Source of the DNA: JACRAR01 sp041674465
GTDB taxonomy: Bacteria > Pseudomonadota > Gammaproteobacteria > Burkholderiales > Rhodocyclaceae
Direction of reading: 5' to 3'
Length of the DNA: 64,000 bases
Assembly (NCBI GenBank): GCA_041674465.1
Contig: JBAYVV010000001.1
Coordinates: 13,896-77,895 of the forward strand
Part shown: positions 1 to 9,171 of the stretch, piece after piece
Position numbering within the stretch: the stretch's first letter is position 1
Layout: every line of letters starts with the position of its first letter
Notes under the pieces: model-generated
What the model was told of the DNA's origin: nothing
The model's input: only the letters and a program-made list of their open reading frames with translations
Database searches by the model: none
Translations under genes and position numbers: made by a program

Positions 1-999
1 ACCGCCACGGGCATCATCGAACTCCAGGCCGACCTGCCGCCGGTGATGCTGGCGGCTGCACCGCTCACCCATGCCGCCGGGGTGATGGGCATGGTGATGA
101 TGGCAATGGGCGCCACCCTGGTGATCCGCAAGGGTTTCGACGCGGAAGATGTCTGCCGCTGCGTGCAGGAGCACAAGGTCACGCACATGTTCCTGCCGCC
201 CACGGCACTTTACGCCATGCTGGCTTTTCCGCGCGTGCGCGAGTATGACTTCTCCAGCATGCGTCGCTTTCTCATCGCCGCTTCGCCGGTGTCGCCGGAC
301 AAGTTCAAGGAAGCCGTGGCCGTTTTCGGTCCCTGCATGTGCCAATGCTACGGCCAGGCCGAAGCACCGTTCTTCCTTACCTTCCTGCCCTGCACGGATG
401 TGGTGGCGGCAGCGCAGGGCAAGAAACCGCACCTGCTCGAAAGCTGCGGCCGGGCGACCGTGCTCTCGCGGGTCGAGGTCATGGCCGATGACGGCAAGCT
501 CTTGCCCGCCGGCGAGCGGGGCGAGATCGTGGTGCGCGGCAATATCGTGATGCCCGGCTATTACAACAAGCCCGCGGAAACCGCGGAGATACGCACCTTC
601 AACTGGCACCATACCGGCGACGTCGGCTACAAGGATGAGGAAGGCTATTTCTACATCGTTGATCGCAAGAAGGACATGGTGATCACCGGCGGCTTCAACG
701 TCTTCTCCGCCGAGGTCGAAAAAGCCGTACTGGCCCATCCCGCGGTGCAGGACTGCGCGGTGATCGGTGTACCCGATGCCAAATGGGGCGAGGCAATCAA
801 GGCCATCGTGGTGCTGAAACCGGGAACCAGCGCAACCGGGGAAGACATCATCACGCACTGCAAGATCCACCTCGAGAGCATGAAGGCGCCGAAGTCGGTC
901 GAGTTCGTCGATACGCTGCCGCGCACGCCGGTCGGTAAAATCAACAAAAAGCTGATCCGGGAAAAGTACTGGGGCAACACGGCACGCCAGGTCAACTAA
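1..999 (+). CDS. Acyl-CoA synthetase (AMP-binding, class I adenylate-forming), C-terminal part
   Basis: The reading frame is open from the first base, so the gene starts outside the window and only the last about 332 codons are present. Family role: ATP-dependent activation of a carboxylic acid to its acyl-CoA through an acyl-AMP. Visible hallmarks are the HTGDVGYKDEEGY motif, the hinge stretch IVDRKKDMVITGGFNVF, and the C-terminal PRTPVGKINKK motif whose second lysine is the usual adenylation lysine. It ends 12 bp before a thiolase-like gene on the same strand, so the two are probably cotranscribed in a fatty, aromatic or steroid acid catabolic operon. The substrate cannot be read from this part. 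Confidence 0.93.
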   Translation, partial: TATGIIELQADLPPVMLAAAPLTHAAGVMGMVMMAMGATLVIRKGFDAEDVCRCVQEHKVTHMFLPPTALYAMLAFPRVREYDFSSMRRFLIAASPVSPDKFKEAVAVFGPCMCQCYGQAEAPFFLTFLPCTDVVAAAQGKKPHLLESCGRATVLSRVEVMADDGKLLPAGERGEIVVRGNIVMPGYYNKPAETAEIRTFNWHHTGDVGYKDEEGYFYIVDRKKDMVITGGFNVFSAEVEKAVLAHPAVQDCAVIGVPDAKWGEAIKAIVVLKPGTSATGEDIITHCKIHLESMKAPKSVEFVDTLPRTPVGKINKKLIREKYWGNTARQVN

Positions 1000-1011
1000 C
1001 GGGAGCACAAC

Positions 1012-2265
1012 ATGGACGATGTCTTCGTCATCGGCATACACGGCACGCCGACCGGGCGCTTTGCCAACAAGGGGCTGAAGCAACTGGTCCGGGAAGCCTG
1101 GCTGGGCGTGCTGGCGGACGGAAAACTGGAGGATACGTCAACCATTGGCGGCATCTGGTTTTCCAACCTGCTCATGGATTACTGGGGCCAGCCCTACGTC
1201 AAGGGACAAGTCTGCTGCTCGGAATTGATGCGGGAAGAGTTGCTCCCGGCCGGTGTGCCCATCATCAATGTGGAAGGCGGTTGCGCCAGCGCGTCCATCG
1301 CCTTCAACGGCGCCTACAAGGAAATCCTGTCGGGTTCCAGCCCGGTGGCGCTGGCCATGGGTGTCGAGAAAATGTTCGATCCCACCCGCCCCGGAGAAAT
1401 ATTGAAATGCATCGAGCGCGGCACCGACCAGATCGACCCCGAGTCGTGGCACACCCTGTATCGCGACATCGGCGCGGAATTCGGCTACAGCTTTGAACCC
1501 GGCGCGGACCGCTCGGTGGCCATGGACATCTATGGCTTCTGGGCCAACTCGCACATGTCCCGTTATGGCACGACCGCGGCACAGATTGCCGCAGCGGCGG
1601 CGAAGAATCACTGCAATTCGGTGGACAACCCGAGGGCACAATACCGCTTTCCGTTAACCGTGGAAAAAGTGCTCGCCGATCGCATGGTCAGCCAGCCTTT
1701 GACCCGCGCCATGTGCGCCCCGGTCGGCGACGCTGCGGCAGCCGCCCTACTCTGCTCCGGCGAATACTTGAAAAGCTGTTCCCCTGGCGTGCGCGACAGG
1801 GCGCTGCGTGTGCGCGCCCAGGCTCTTGCCGGCGGCCTCTATGCCGGTGGCTGGGAAGCGGAACGGGCGCCGGTGTGCGCGGCCAGGAAGGCCTACAGCA
1901 TGGCCGGAATCAAACCCTCGGACATTGACCTGGTCGAACTGCATGACGCCAGCTCGTTCGCCGAAATTCATCTGGTCGAGGATCTCGGCCTCTGTCCGCG
2001 CGGCCAAGGCGGTCCTTACACGGCGTCGGGTGCCACCGGTCGCGACGGCGATATTCCGGTGAACCTTTCCGGCGGTCTCGTCTCGCGCGGGCATCCGATC
2101 GGCGCAACCGGCTTGCTGATGCTCAACGAAATCGCCATCCAGTTGCGCGGTGAAGCCGGCGCAGCGCAACTCGACCAGCCGCGCCTCGGTCTGGTCGAGA
2201 ATGGCGGGGGTATCGTCGGCAATGACATCGCCGTCTGTGCGGTCACCATCCTCGAAAGGTTATGA
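1012..2265 (+). CDS. SCP2-type thiolase-like protein (thiolase superfamily)
   Basis: A 417-residue protein of the thiolase superfamily, closest in pattern to SCP2/SCP-x type thiolases that cleave 3-ketoacyl-CoA or act as aldolases on steroid and aromatic side chains. The nucleophile region EGGCASAS and the C-terminal GHPIGATG histidine motif are present. The motif usually written HDCF in SCP-x thiolases reads HDASS here, and the C-terminal region is NGGGIVGND, so the usual base cysteine is not seen. It starts 12 bp after the acyl-CoA synthetase with GGAG ten bases upstream. Standard thiolysis is therefore not certain; a retro-aldol or condensing role is possible. Confidence 0.85.
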   Translation: MDDVFVIGIHGTPTGRFANKGLKQLVREAWLGVLADGKLEDTSTIGGIWFSNLLMDYWGQPYVKGQVCCSELMREELLPAGVPIINVEGGCASASIAFNGAYKEILSGSSPVALAMGVEKMFDPTRPGEILKCIERGTDQIDPESWHTLYRDIGAEFGYSFEPGADRSVAMDIYGFWANSHMSRYGTTAAQIAAAAAKNHCNSVDNPRAQYRFPLTVEKVLADRMVSQPLTRAMCAPVGDAAAAALLCSGEYLKSCSPGVRDRALRVRAQALAGGLYAGGWEAERAPVCAARKAYSMAGIKPSDIDLVELHDASSFAEIHLVEDLGLCPRGQGGPYTASGATGRDGDIPVNLSGGLVSRGHPIGATGLLMLNEIAIQLRGEAGAAQLDQPRLGLVENGGGIVGNDIAVCAVTILERL

Positions 2266-2281
2266 GCGTCAGTATGCAATC

Positions 2282-3517
2282 GTGCTGAATGTCGTAACGA
2301 ACAAGGTTTTTACCAGCCTCGTTACCCGCGGTACGCTCGCGGTAACCATGGCGGACGGGCAACGCTTCACTTTTGGCGATGGCACGGGTTCGCCGGTCGC
2401 CGTGGTTTTCGCCGATCGCGGTGCGCAGCTGGCCTTTATGCTTGATCCTGAACTCCGCCTTGGCGAATTGTTCATGGAGGAGCGTTTCAGGGTAGAACAG
2501 GGAACGATCCATGATTTTCTCGACCTGGTTCTGCGTGAGAATGCCGACGAACCCGATCCACTCTGGGCGAAAGCACTTGATCGGCTGCGTTTCTACCTGC
2601 GCCGGCTGACATCCCTGATCGGGCGCAGCGCGGCCCAGGCCAATGTCGCTCATCATTACGATCTCGATCGTCGTCTTTTCAAACTTTTTCTGGATGCCGA
2701 CGATCAATATTCCTGCGCCTATTACGAAACCCCTGACGCCAGCCTGGAAGCGGCCCAGCTTGCCAAAATGCGTCATATCGCGGCGAAACTTTACCTTCGG
2801 CCGCAGGATCGCGTCCTCGACATCGGTTGCGGCTGGGGGGGCCTCGCGCTCTATCTCGCCAAGGTCGCCGGTGCCGCTCATGTCACCGGCATTACGCTTT
2901 CCCAGGAGCAACTGGCACTCGCGCGCCAGCGTGCAACTGCGTTGCCCTCAGGTCATCTCAATTTTGAACTGATTGACTATCGCGATATGGCAGGCACCTT
3001 CGACCGGATCGTGTCGATCGGCATGTTTGAACACGTGGGGTTTGCCAGTTATGCGACATTCTTCCGCAAATGTCGCAGCCTGCTTGCGGAGGATGGCGTG
3101 ATGCTGCTGCATACCATCGGTCAGTGCGACGGTCCCAATGCGCCAAACCCCTGGCTGACGAAATACATCTTTCCCGGCGGCTATCTGCCGGCGCTCTCGG
3201 AAATGCTGCCCTTCATCGAACGCGCCGGTCTCATCGTCAGCGACATTGAAGTGCTGCGCATCCACTACGCCACCACACTGCGTCATTGGCGGGAACGCTT
3301 CATGGCACGGCGCGCCGAGGCGAAGGCGCTCTACGACGAACGCTTTTGCCGTATGTGGGAGTTCTATCTCGCCATGTGCGAAGCGGCTTTTCACCATCAA
3401 AATGTGGCCGTGTTCCAGCTGCAACTGGTGCGGCGCCAGACGGCAGTGCCGCTGACACGGGACTACATCGGCAGGCGGGAGGCTGAGCTGCGCACTGCAG
3501 AAGCAAGTGTTGCTTAG
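2282..3517 (+). CDS. Cyclopropane-fatty-acyl-phospholipid synthase family methyltransferase
   Basis: SAM-dependent methyltransferase of the CFA synthase/mycolic acid cyclopropane synthase family, about 411 aa. These enzymes transfer a methylene or methyl group to unsaturated acyl chains of membrane phospholipids. The SAM site VLDIGCGWGGLALYLAK and the following TGITLSQEQ are typical, as are GMFEHVGFASYATFF and LHTIGQ. The N-terminal part (TRGTLAVTMADG) matches the family's small N-terminal domain. No ATG lies upstream in frame outside the thiolase gene. A GTG at 2282 is chosen because it gives normal family length; ATG 2348 is an alternative. Cotranscription with the thiolase-like gene is likely. 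Confidence 0.85.
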   Translation: MLNVVTNKVFTSLVTRGTLAVTMADGQRFTFGDGTGSPVAVVFADRGAQLAFMLDPELRLGELFMEERFRVEQGTIHDFLDLVLRENADEPDPLWAKALDRLRFYLRRLTSLIGRSAAQANVAHHYDLDRRLFKLFLDADDQYSCAYYETPDASLEAAQLAKMRHIAAKLYLRPQDRVLDIGCGWGGLALYLAKVAGAAHVTGITLSQEQLALARQRATALPSGHLNFELIDYRDMAGTFDRIVSIGMFEHVGFASYATFFRKCRSLLAEDGVMLLHTIGQCDGPNAPNPWLTKYIFPGGYLPALSEMLPFIERAGLIVSDIEVLRIHYATTLRHWRERFMARRAEAKALYDERFCRMWEFYLAMCEAAFHHQNVAVFQLQLVRRQTAVPLTRDYIGRREAELRTAEASVA

Positions 3518-3574
3518 CGTGAAATACAACGATGGGCGCGCATGGCGATATCGAGCGAAGCGAGCACATATAGT

Positions 3575-3605
3575 CCCCCGCCCCGGGGCGGGGGCAGGGG
3601 GTGGG
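3575..3605 (+). other. Perfect 20-bp GC palindrome followed by a G-quadruplex-type G-run array
   Basis: Positions 3575-3594 form a perfect self-complementary palindrome (five C, G, four C, then the mirror). From 3585 to 3605 the plus strand carries four G-runs of 4, 5, 5 and 3 separated by 1-2 bases, which fits the canonical intramolecular G-quadruplex pattern. It sits between the convergent CFA-family and phoR genes and may serve as a transcription end or replication-pausing structure. Confidence 0.5.
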
Positions 3606-3622
3606 AGGCCGTGGAAATGCCG

Positions 3623-3668
3623 CTAATTTTCATGATCGAGGGCGTAGCCCACGCATCATGAAAGTTAG
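3623..3668. terminator. Long inverted repeat between convergent genes
   Basis: Arms 3623-3636 and 3655-3668 are 14 bases with one mismatch, around an 18-base loop that itself contains GGGC/GCCC. The right arm overlaps the phoR stop codon. There is no clear T-run, so this is a candidate bidirectional end or processing hairpin rather than a classical terminator. Confidence 0.4.
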
Positions 3669-4966
3669 TGCGTCACGCGGTGCGCAGGAAAGTGCGCGGA
3701 GAAGGTGCTGCCGTGATCGGGTTCGCTATGAATTTTCAGCACAGCCTGATGCCGTGTCAGAACATGCTTGACGATCGCCAGGCCAAGGCCGGTGCCGCCG
3801 GATTCTCGCGAGCGGCCACGATCGATCCGGTAAAACCGCTCGGTCAGTCGCGGCAGATGCTGGCTTTCTATGCCGATTCCATTGTCGGCAACACTGAAGA
3901 CGCCGCTGCCATCGTCCATGGTCTGCCAGGCCACTTTGATGGTTCCTCCTGCTGGCGTGTAGCGGATTGCATTGGTGACCAGATTCCCCATGGCGCTGCG
4001 CAGTTCGTTGCGGCTGCCAAGCAGGCCTGCCCCATCTGTGCCGGTGAGCACGATCTGGTGGCGGCCTTTTGATAATGCCCGTGCTTCATCGATCACTTCC
4101 GCCATCAAATCATGCAGCACAACACGTTCCTCGGAGGGGGGCGGACTGCCTGTCTCCAGCGCGGACAGCATCAGCAAATCCATGATCAGCCGCTGCATGC
4201 GCTGCGCCTGCTCGTGGGCAAGGCTTAAGAATTGTTTCGATTCCTCCAGGGCCAGATCCGGCAAGTGATCGAGCAGGGTTTCGATAAATCCGCTGACCAC
4301 GGTGAGCGGCGTCTTGAGTTCGTGAGAAACATTGGCGACAAAGTCCCGCCGCATGGTTTCCAGTTTTTCCAGCTGGGTAATGTCGCGGGATAGCAACAGG
4401 CTTTGCGCATCGCCATAGGAGACGATCTGAAGCGCCAGTGTCCGACCAGGATCTCGCACCGGATGCAGCAACAGCGGTTCGGCATACTGGCCTGCGCCGA
4501 TATAGCTGACGAAGGTCGGATCGCGAAGCAGATTGGTGATGCGGGAGCCAATGTCCTTGTCCCGGTTGAGGCCGAAATGCTGTTCGGCCGTGGTATTGAA
4601 CCATTCGATCAACTGGTTCGAGTCGAGGATCACCACACCGTCGGGCAATGCCTGGCCGGCATGGCGGAAACGCACCAAAGCCGTTTTCATGAGGTTACGT
4701 TCTTCTGTGGCTTCTCTCGATCGCCTATGCAACTCCGCATAGACGTCTTCCCAGGCGCCTCCGCCCGAGGGCAAAGGCGTACCGATGGGTTGTCCCAGCC
4801 ATCGCATCAAACGGCTCAACTGATGGAAGTGATGCGCCACGAACAAGGCCAAAATCAATGAGGCGATGCCGACGGCCCAATAGGCATTCAGGAACAACCA
4901 GCTCGCCAATCCCGCAACAATGGCAGCCAGTGCAACAAGAAAAATTTCCAGCCAGAACGAATTCAC
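3665..4966 (-). CDS. phoR: Phosphate regulon sensor histidine kinase PhoR
   Basis: Membrane histidine kinase of about 433 aa that phosphorylates PhoB when phosphate is limiting. The N-terminus has two hydrophobic segments (ALAAIVAGLASWLFLNAYW onward), then a PAS domain, then HisKA with the phospho-acceptor in DFVANVSHELKTPL, N-box NLVTNAIRYTP, and G-boxes DNGIGIE and GGTGLGLAIVKHVL. A start at GTG 4966, eight bases after the phoB stop and preceded by AAGG, is preferred to the longer ATG at 5020, which would overlap phoB by 47 bp. It is the last gene of the pst-pho operon. Confidence 0.95.
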   Translation of the reverse strand: MNSFWLEIFLVALAAIVAGLASWLFLNAYWAVGIASLILALFVAHHFHQLSRLMRWLGQPIGTPLPSGGGAWEDVYAELHRRSREATEERNLMKTALVRFRHAGQALPDGVVILDSNQLIEWFNTTAEQHFGLNRDKDIGSRITNLLRDPTFVSYIGAGQYAEPLLLHPVRDPGRTLALQIVSYGDAQSLLLSRDITQLEKLETMRRDFVANVSHELKTPLTVVSGFIETLLDHLPDLALEESKQFLSLAHEQAQRMQRLIMDLLMLSALETGSPPPSEERVVLHDLMAEVIDEARALSKGRHQIVLTGTDGAGLLGSRNELRSAMGNLVTNAIRYTPAGGTIKVAWQTMDDGSGVFSVADNGIGIESQHLPRLTERFYRIDRGRSRESGGTGLGLAIVKHVLTRHQAVLKIHSEPDHGSTFSAHFPAHRVTH

Positions 4967-4973
4967 GGCAGCC

Positions 4974-5675
4974 TTATACAGCCAGGGTAGAGGTCGCAGA
5001 GAAGCGGTAGCCGCTGCCACGCACCGTCTGAATCAGTTTGTCGTGCCCAGTGGCTTCCAGGACAGCGCGCAAACGCCGAATATGCACATCCACCGTGCGC
5101 TCTTCAACATAGACGTGATCTCCCCAGACCTGGTTGAGCAGCTGGGTGCGGTTATGGACTCGCTCGGTATGCGTCATGAAAAAATGCAGCAGGTCGAATT
5201 CGGTCGGCCCGAGATTGATTGGCTGGCCCTTGGCAAACACCCGGTGAGTCACGGGATCGAGCCGCAAGTCGCCGATCTCGACCAGATCCTCGGTGATCTG
5301 TGGCGCCCGCCGGCGCAGCACGGCCTTGGTGCGGGCAAGCAGTTCGCGTGGCGAGAAAGGTTTGGTGATGTAGTCGTCCGCACCCGTTTCCAGTCCCAGC
5401 ACCTTGTCGTTTTCATCGCTGCGCGCGGTCAGCATGATGATCGGTATTTCTTTGGTCCGCTGTTCGCCACGCAGTTTCCTGGCCAGGTCGATGCCGCTCA
5501 TGCCGGGCAGCATCCAGTCGAGCAGGATCAGATCCGGCAGCACCTGATTGACTTGCTTCAGTGCGCTTTCCGCATCGACCGCCATCAATACATTGTGACC
5601 CGCCCGTTTCAGGTTGGCCGCAATCAGCGTCTGGATGGCCGGCTCGTCTTCTACTACCAGGATGTTCGCAGCCAT
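4974..5675 (-). CDS. phoB: Phosphate regulon response regulator PhoB
   Basis: OmpR/PhoB-type response regulator of 233 aa. The receiver domain shows the acidic pair VVEDE, the phospho-acceptor aspartate in LILLDWMLPG, and the conserved lysine in ITKPFSPREL. The C-terminal winged helix contains VDVHIRRLRAVLE and TVRGSGYRF, which are typical of PhoB DNA-binding domains. Phosphorylated PhoB binds Pho boxes, candidates for which occur at four places in this window. It lies between phoU and phoR in the usual order, separated from phoU by 59 bases. Confidence 0.97.
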   Translation of the reverse strand: MAANILVVEDEPAIQTLIAANLKRAGHNVLMAVDAESALKQVNQVLPDLILLDWMLPGMSGIDLARKLRGEQRTKEIPIIMLTARSDENDKVLGLETGADDYITKPFSPRELLARTKAVLRRRAPQITEDLVEIGDLRLDPVTHRVFAKGQPINLGPTEFDLLHFFMTHTERVHNRTQLLNQVWGDHVYVEERTVDVHIRRLRAVLEATGHDKLIQTVRGSGYRFSATSTLAV

Positions 5676-5734
5676 GGAATGACTTCCTGTCTAGACGCCG
5701 ACGCTGGCGGTCAGCGCTCGCGTCCGGAGACCGC

Positions 5735-6457
5735 TCATTCCTGTCCGTCCGTTCCCTGAGCTTCGCGCTCAAGCTGGTCAAATGACACGTGACGAACGTC
5801 GGTGCCCCGGGTGATGTATATGATTTGTTCCGCAATGTTCTTGGCGTGATCCCCGATGCGCTCCACTGCCTTGGCAATGAACATGACTTCGAAGGAAATC
5901 GAAATCATGCGCGGATCCTCCATGATGAAAGTGATCAGCTGCCGCGTGATGGCCTGAAATTTTCGGTCGATCTCCAGATCTTCGCGAACAATGGCGGCCG
6001 CCGAGACGGCGTCCTGGCGGGCGAAGGCGTTGAGTGCGGTGCGCAGCAAGCCGACCGCCATCTCGCCGATCTCGCGAATGTCCGCGATGCAGGGGATGCG
6101 CATTTTGCCCTCGGCCAGGATGACCTTGGCTTTGCGGGCGATCAGCGCCGCCTTGTCGCCGCTTCGTTCCAGATCGGTTACGATCTTGCTGATGCCCATC
6201 AGCATGCGCAGATCGATGGCGGTGGGTTGGCGACGGGCGATGATCAAGGCGCAAGCCTGATCGATTTCGACTTCATCGGCATTGACGCGATGGTCGTTCT
6301 TGTCGACCCGTTCCATTTCAACCAGATCGAATTCGCTGAGCGCCTTGATCGCATCGTGAATCTGCAACTCGACCAAACCGCCCATCTGCAGGACGCGAGT
6401 GCGGATTTCCTCCAGTTCCTGATCGTAGCGCTTGAATGAATGGTCATTGGACGTCAT
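5735..6457 (-). CDS. phoU: Phosphate signalling protein PhoU
   Basis: A 240-residue helical protein with the two PhoU repeats. The metal-binding pattern appears in repeat 1 as ALIIARRQPTAIDLRMLMGISKIVTDLERSGD (shown as one stretch at about residues 72-103) and in repeat 2 as ITFIMEDPRMI...AVERIGDHAKNIAE. PhoU connects the Pst transporter to PhoR and prevents Pho regulon activation in high phosphate. It follows pstB by 21 bp and precedes phoB, all on the minus strand. Confidence 0.96.
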   Translation of the reverse strand: MTSNDHSFKRYDQELEEIRTRVLQMGGLVELQIHDAIKALSEFDLVEMERVDKNDHRVNADEVEIDQACALIIARRQPTAIDLRMLMGISKIVTDLERSGDKAALIARKAKVILAEGKMRIPCIADIREIGEMAVGLLRTALNAFARQDAVSAAAIVREDLEIDRKFQAITRQLITFIMEDPRMISISFEVMFIAKAVERIGDHAKNIAEQIIYITRGTDVRHVSFDQLEREAQGTDGQE

Positions 6458-6478
6458 GTTGTCTCCTTGTCTGCTGCA

Positions 6479-7309
6479 TCAGCCGAATCGACCGGTGATG
6501 TAGTCTTCTGTCGCTTTCTTCTGCGGCTTGATGAAAATCTGGTCGGTCACACCGTATTCGATCATTTCGCCGAGGTACATGTAGGCGGTGTAGTCGGAAA
6601 TGCGGGCAGCCTGCTGCATGTTGTGCGTGACGATAACGATGGTGAAGTCCTGCTTCAGTTCGCTGATGAGTTCCTCGATGCGCATGGTCGAGATCGGATC
6701 CAGCGCCGATGTCGGCTCGTCCAGCAGCAGCACTTCCGGTTTGACCGCGATGCCGCGGGCGATGCACAGACGCTGCTGTTGTCCGCCCGAGAGGCTCATG
6801 CCGCTCTGCTTGAGGATACCCTTGACCTCATCCCACAGTGCTGCCTTGCGCAACGCCCATTCCACCCGGTCGTCCATCTCAGTGCGCGACAGACGTTCCT
6901 GCAAATTCACGCCGAAGGCAATGTTGTCGTAGATGGCCATCGGGAAGGGCGTCGGTTTCTGAAACACCATGCCGACCCGGGCGCGCAGATGATTGATGTC
7001 GATGCCCTTGTCGAGAACGTTCTTGCCATCGAGCAGCAACTCGCCATCGGCGCGTTGATCCGGGTAGAGGTCGTAAATGCGGTTGATGGCGCGCAGCAGT
7101 GTCGATTTACCGCAACCCGACGGTCCGATGAAAGCGGTGACGTGGGAGTGGTAGATATCCAGATTGATGTTCTTCAACGCATGAAACTTGCCGTAATGAA
7201 AATTGAAATTCCTGAAGGCGATCTGGGTATTCAATTCCACCGGAGGATGGTCGCCATTTTTGTTGTAGCCAACGGCGATCGACAAGGGCGCGGATTCTTG
7301 CAGACTCAT
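6479..7309 (-). CDS. pstB: Phosphate ABC transporter ATP-binding protein PstB
   Basis: ATPase subunit of the high-affinity phosphate importer, 276 aa. Walker A GPSGCGKST, signature LSGGQQQRL, Walker B VLLLDEPTSALDP and the switch histidine in IVIVTHNMQQA are all intact. PstB energises phosphate uptake at the inner membrane with PstA and PstC. The start follows the pstA stop by one base, and the stop is 21 bp before phoU. The order pstB then phoU is the normal one. Confidence 0.97.
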   Translation of the reverse strand: MSLQESAPLSIAVGYNKNGDHPPVELNTQIAFRNFNFHYGKFHALKNINLDIYHSHVTAFIGPSGCGKSTLLRAINRIYDLYPDQRADGELLLDGKNVLDKGIDINHLRARVGMVFQKPTPFPMAIYDNIAFGVNLQERLSRTEMDDRVEWALRKAALWDEVKGILKQSGMSLSGGQQQRLCIARGIAVKPEVLLLDEPTSALDPISTMRIEELISELKQDFTIVIVTHNMQQAARISDYTAYMYLGEMIEYGVTDQIFIKPQKKATEDYITGRFG

Positions 7310-7310
7310 G

Positions 7311-8150
7311 TTAACTCCTGTGCTTCTGGCGGAAGAGGATGCGCGCCAAAATGTTGAGGCTGAGCACGCCGAGAGTGATCAGGAATACCCCACCCCAGGC
7401 AAGTTCCTGCCAATCTTTATAGGGACTCATGGCGAACTTGAAGATCGTCACTGGCAGGTTGGCGATCGGTTGATTCATGTCCAGCGTCCAGAATTGATTC
7501 GACAACGCGGTGAACAGCAGCGGCGCCGTCTCGCCGGAAACCCGTGCCACAGCCAGCAATACGCCGGTGAGAATGCCGGCCAGCGAGGCACGCACGGTGA
7601 TCCTGCTGATCACGATCCACTTTGGCGCACCGAGCGCGAATACGGCCTCGCGCAGGCTGTCGGGCACCAGTTTCAGCATGTTTGCAGTGGCACTGACGAC
7701 GACCGGGATGACCAGTATGGCAATCGCAACCACACCGGAATATCCGGAAAAATGGCCGACCTGGGCCACATAGATGGCATAGACAAACAAACCGATAATG
7801 ATGGAAGGCGCCGAGAGCATGATGTCATTGATGAAGGAGACAAGATGTCCCAGCCAGCTATGTCGCCCATATTCCGCCAGATAGATGCCGGCCATGATGC
7901 CGATTGGCGTTCCCAGCAGCGTTCCCAGTGAAACCAGCAGCAGGCTGCCAACGATGGCATTCAGCAGACCGCCTTCGGAGCCGGGCGCCGGGGTCATTTG
8001 TGTAAACAGTTTTACTGAAAGACTGGCAAAACCCAGGTCGATGGTCGTCAGCAGAATCCAGAACAGCCAGAACAAGCCGAATGCCATGGCGAGCATGGCC
8101 AGCGACAGGGCCATGCGATTAATCAGTTTGCGCTGTTGTCGCAGATTCAT
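7311..8150 (-). CDS. pstA: Phosphate ABC transporter permease PstA
   Basis: Inner-membrane permease of about 279 aa with six hydrophobic segments and the ABC-permease EAA-type loop (SLREAVFALGAPKWIVI). The ATG at 8150 is chosen because the region upstream up to 8225 is Cys/Pro-rich and overlaps pstC, whereas 8150 lies 11 bp after the pstC stop and starts a typical positively charged N-terminus (MNLRQQRKLINR). It works with PstC and PstB to import phosphate delivered by PstS. Confidence 0.95.
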   Translation of the reverse strand: MNLRQQRKLINRMALSLAMLAMAFGLFWLFWILLTTIDLGFASLSVKLFTQMTPAPGSEGGLLNAIVGSLLLVSLGTLLGTPIGIMAGIYLAEYGRHSWLGHLVSFINDIMLSAPSIIIGLFVYAIYVAQVGHFSGYSGVVAIAILVIPVVVSATANMLKLVPDSLREAVFALGAPKWIVISRITVRASLAGILTGVLLAVARVSGETAPLLFTALSNQFWTLDMNQPIANLPVTIFKFAMSPYKDWQELAWGGVFLITLGVLSLNILARILFRQKHRS

Positions 8151-8160
8151 CTTGTACCGA

Positions 8161-9120
8161 TCAGGTCTTGTTGCCTTCCTGCCGGGAGAGCCGCAGCAGG
8201 AGCAGCTTGGACAGGGACAGGACAATAAAGGTAATGAAGAACAGGATCAGCCCGAGTTCGATCAGGGAAGAGGTATAGATCGGCGATTCTGCCTCGGCGA
8301 ATTCGTTGGCCAGGGCCGAGGCAATGCTGTTGCCGGGCAGGAACAGGGAAAATCCGCCGAACACGTTCATGTTGCCGATCAGGAAAGTCACCGCCATGGT
8401 CTCGCCCAGCGCACGCCCCAGGCCGAGCATGATGCCGCCGATGACGCCAACCTTGGTGTAAGGCAGTACCACGTTCCAGACCACTTCCCAGGTCGTGGCG
8501 CCGACACCGTAGGCCGACTCCTTGAGCATGGCCGGTGTGACCTCAAAAACGTCGCGCATCACCGAGGCGATGAAAGGGATCGTCATGATCGCCAGCACGA
8601 TGCCGGCGCTGAGGATGCCGATGCCCAGGGCGGCGCCGGAAAACAGCCCGCCGATGATCGGCAGTTTACCCAGTGTAGCCGCCATCAGCGGCTGCACGTG
8701 TGTGGAAAAGATCGGCGCAAACACCAGCAGGCCCCACATGCCGTAAACGATGCTGGGTATACCCGCAAGCAATTCAATGGCGATGCCGAGCGGACGCCTC
8801 AACCAGGTGGGCGCCAGTTCGGTGAGGAAAATGGCAATCCCGAAACTGACCGGAACGGAAATGACCAGCGCCACCAGGGAAGTCGCGAGTGTCCCGTAGA
8901 TCGGTATCAACGCCCCGAACCGTTCCATCGGCGGGTTCCAATCGCCTGTCCAGATGAAACCGATGCCAAAGCGCTGTAACGTCGGCCAGGCGCCATAAAT
9001 CAGCGAAGCGACAATCGCGCCCAGGATCAACAAGGTGAACAGCGCGAAAAACCGCGTCAGGTTGAAGAACACCAGATCGCCAAAACTTGCCTTACGCTTG
9101 GGCACCATTGCTGCAGTCAT
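8161..9120 (-). CDS. pstC: Phosphate ABC transporter permease PstC
   Basis: Inner-membrane permease, 319 aa, partner of PstA. Hydrophobic segments occur along the protein and the EAA loop reads MLKESAYGVGATTWEVV. The N-terminus MTAAMVPKRKASFGDLVFF is charged and precedes the first membrane helix at about residues 25-45. About 100 bp separate it from pstS; that gap contains a hairpin at 9172-9195, which probably lowers permease expression relative to the binding protein. Confidence 0.95.
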   Translation of the reverse strand: MTAAMVPKRKASFGDLVFFNLTRFFALFTLLILGAIVASLIYGAWPTLQRFGIGFIWTGDWNPPMERFGALIPIYGTLATSLVALVISVPVSFGIAIFLTELAPTWLRRPLGIAIELLAGIPSIVYGMWGLLVFAPIFSTHVQPLMAATLGKLPIIGGLFSGAALGIGILSAGIVLAIMTIPFIASVMRDVFEVTPAMLKESAYGVGATTWEVVWNVVLPYTKVGVIGGIMLGLGRALGETMAVTFLIGNMNVFGGFSLFLPGNSIASALANEFAEAESPIYTSSLIELGLILFFITFIVLSLSKLLLLRLSRQEGNKT

Positions 9121-9171
9121 GGATGAAATCCGTAATTTTCCGTTGCTGATCGTGAACTATTTGATGAAAAC

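Noticed and set aside
4920..5759. Long plus-strand ORF opposite phoB
   Set aside because: Antisense shadow; phoB is unmistakable and the opposite frame has no ribosome-binding site.
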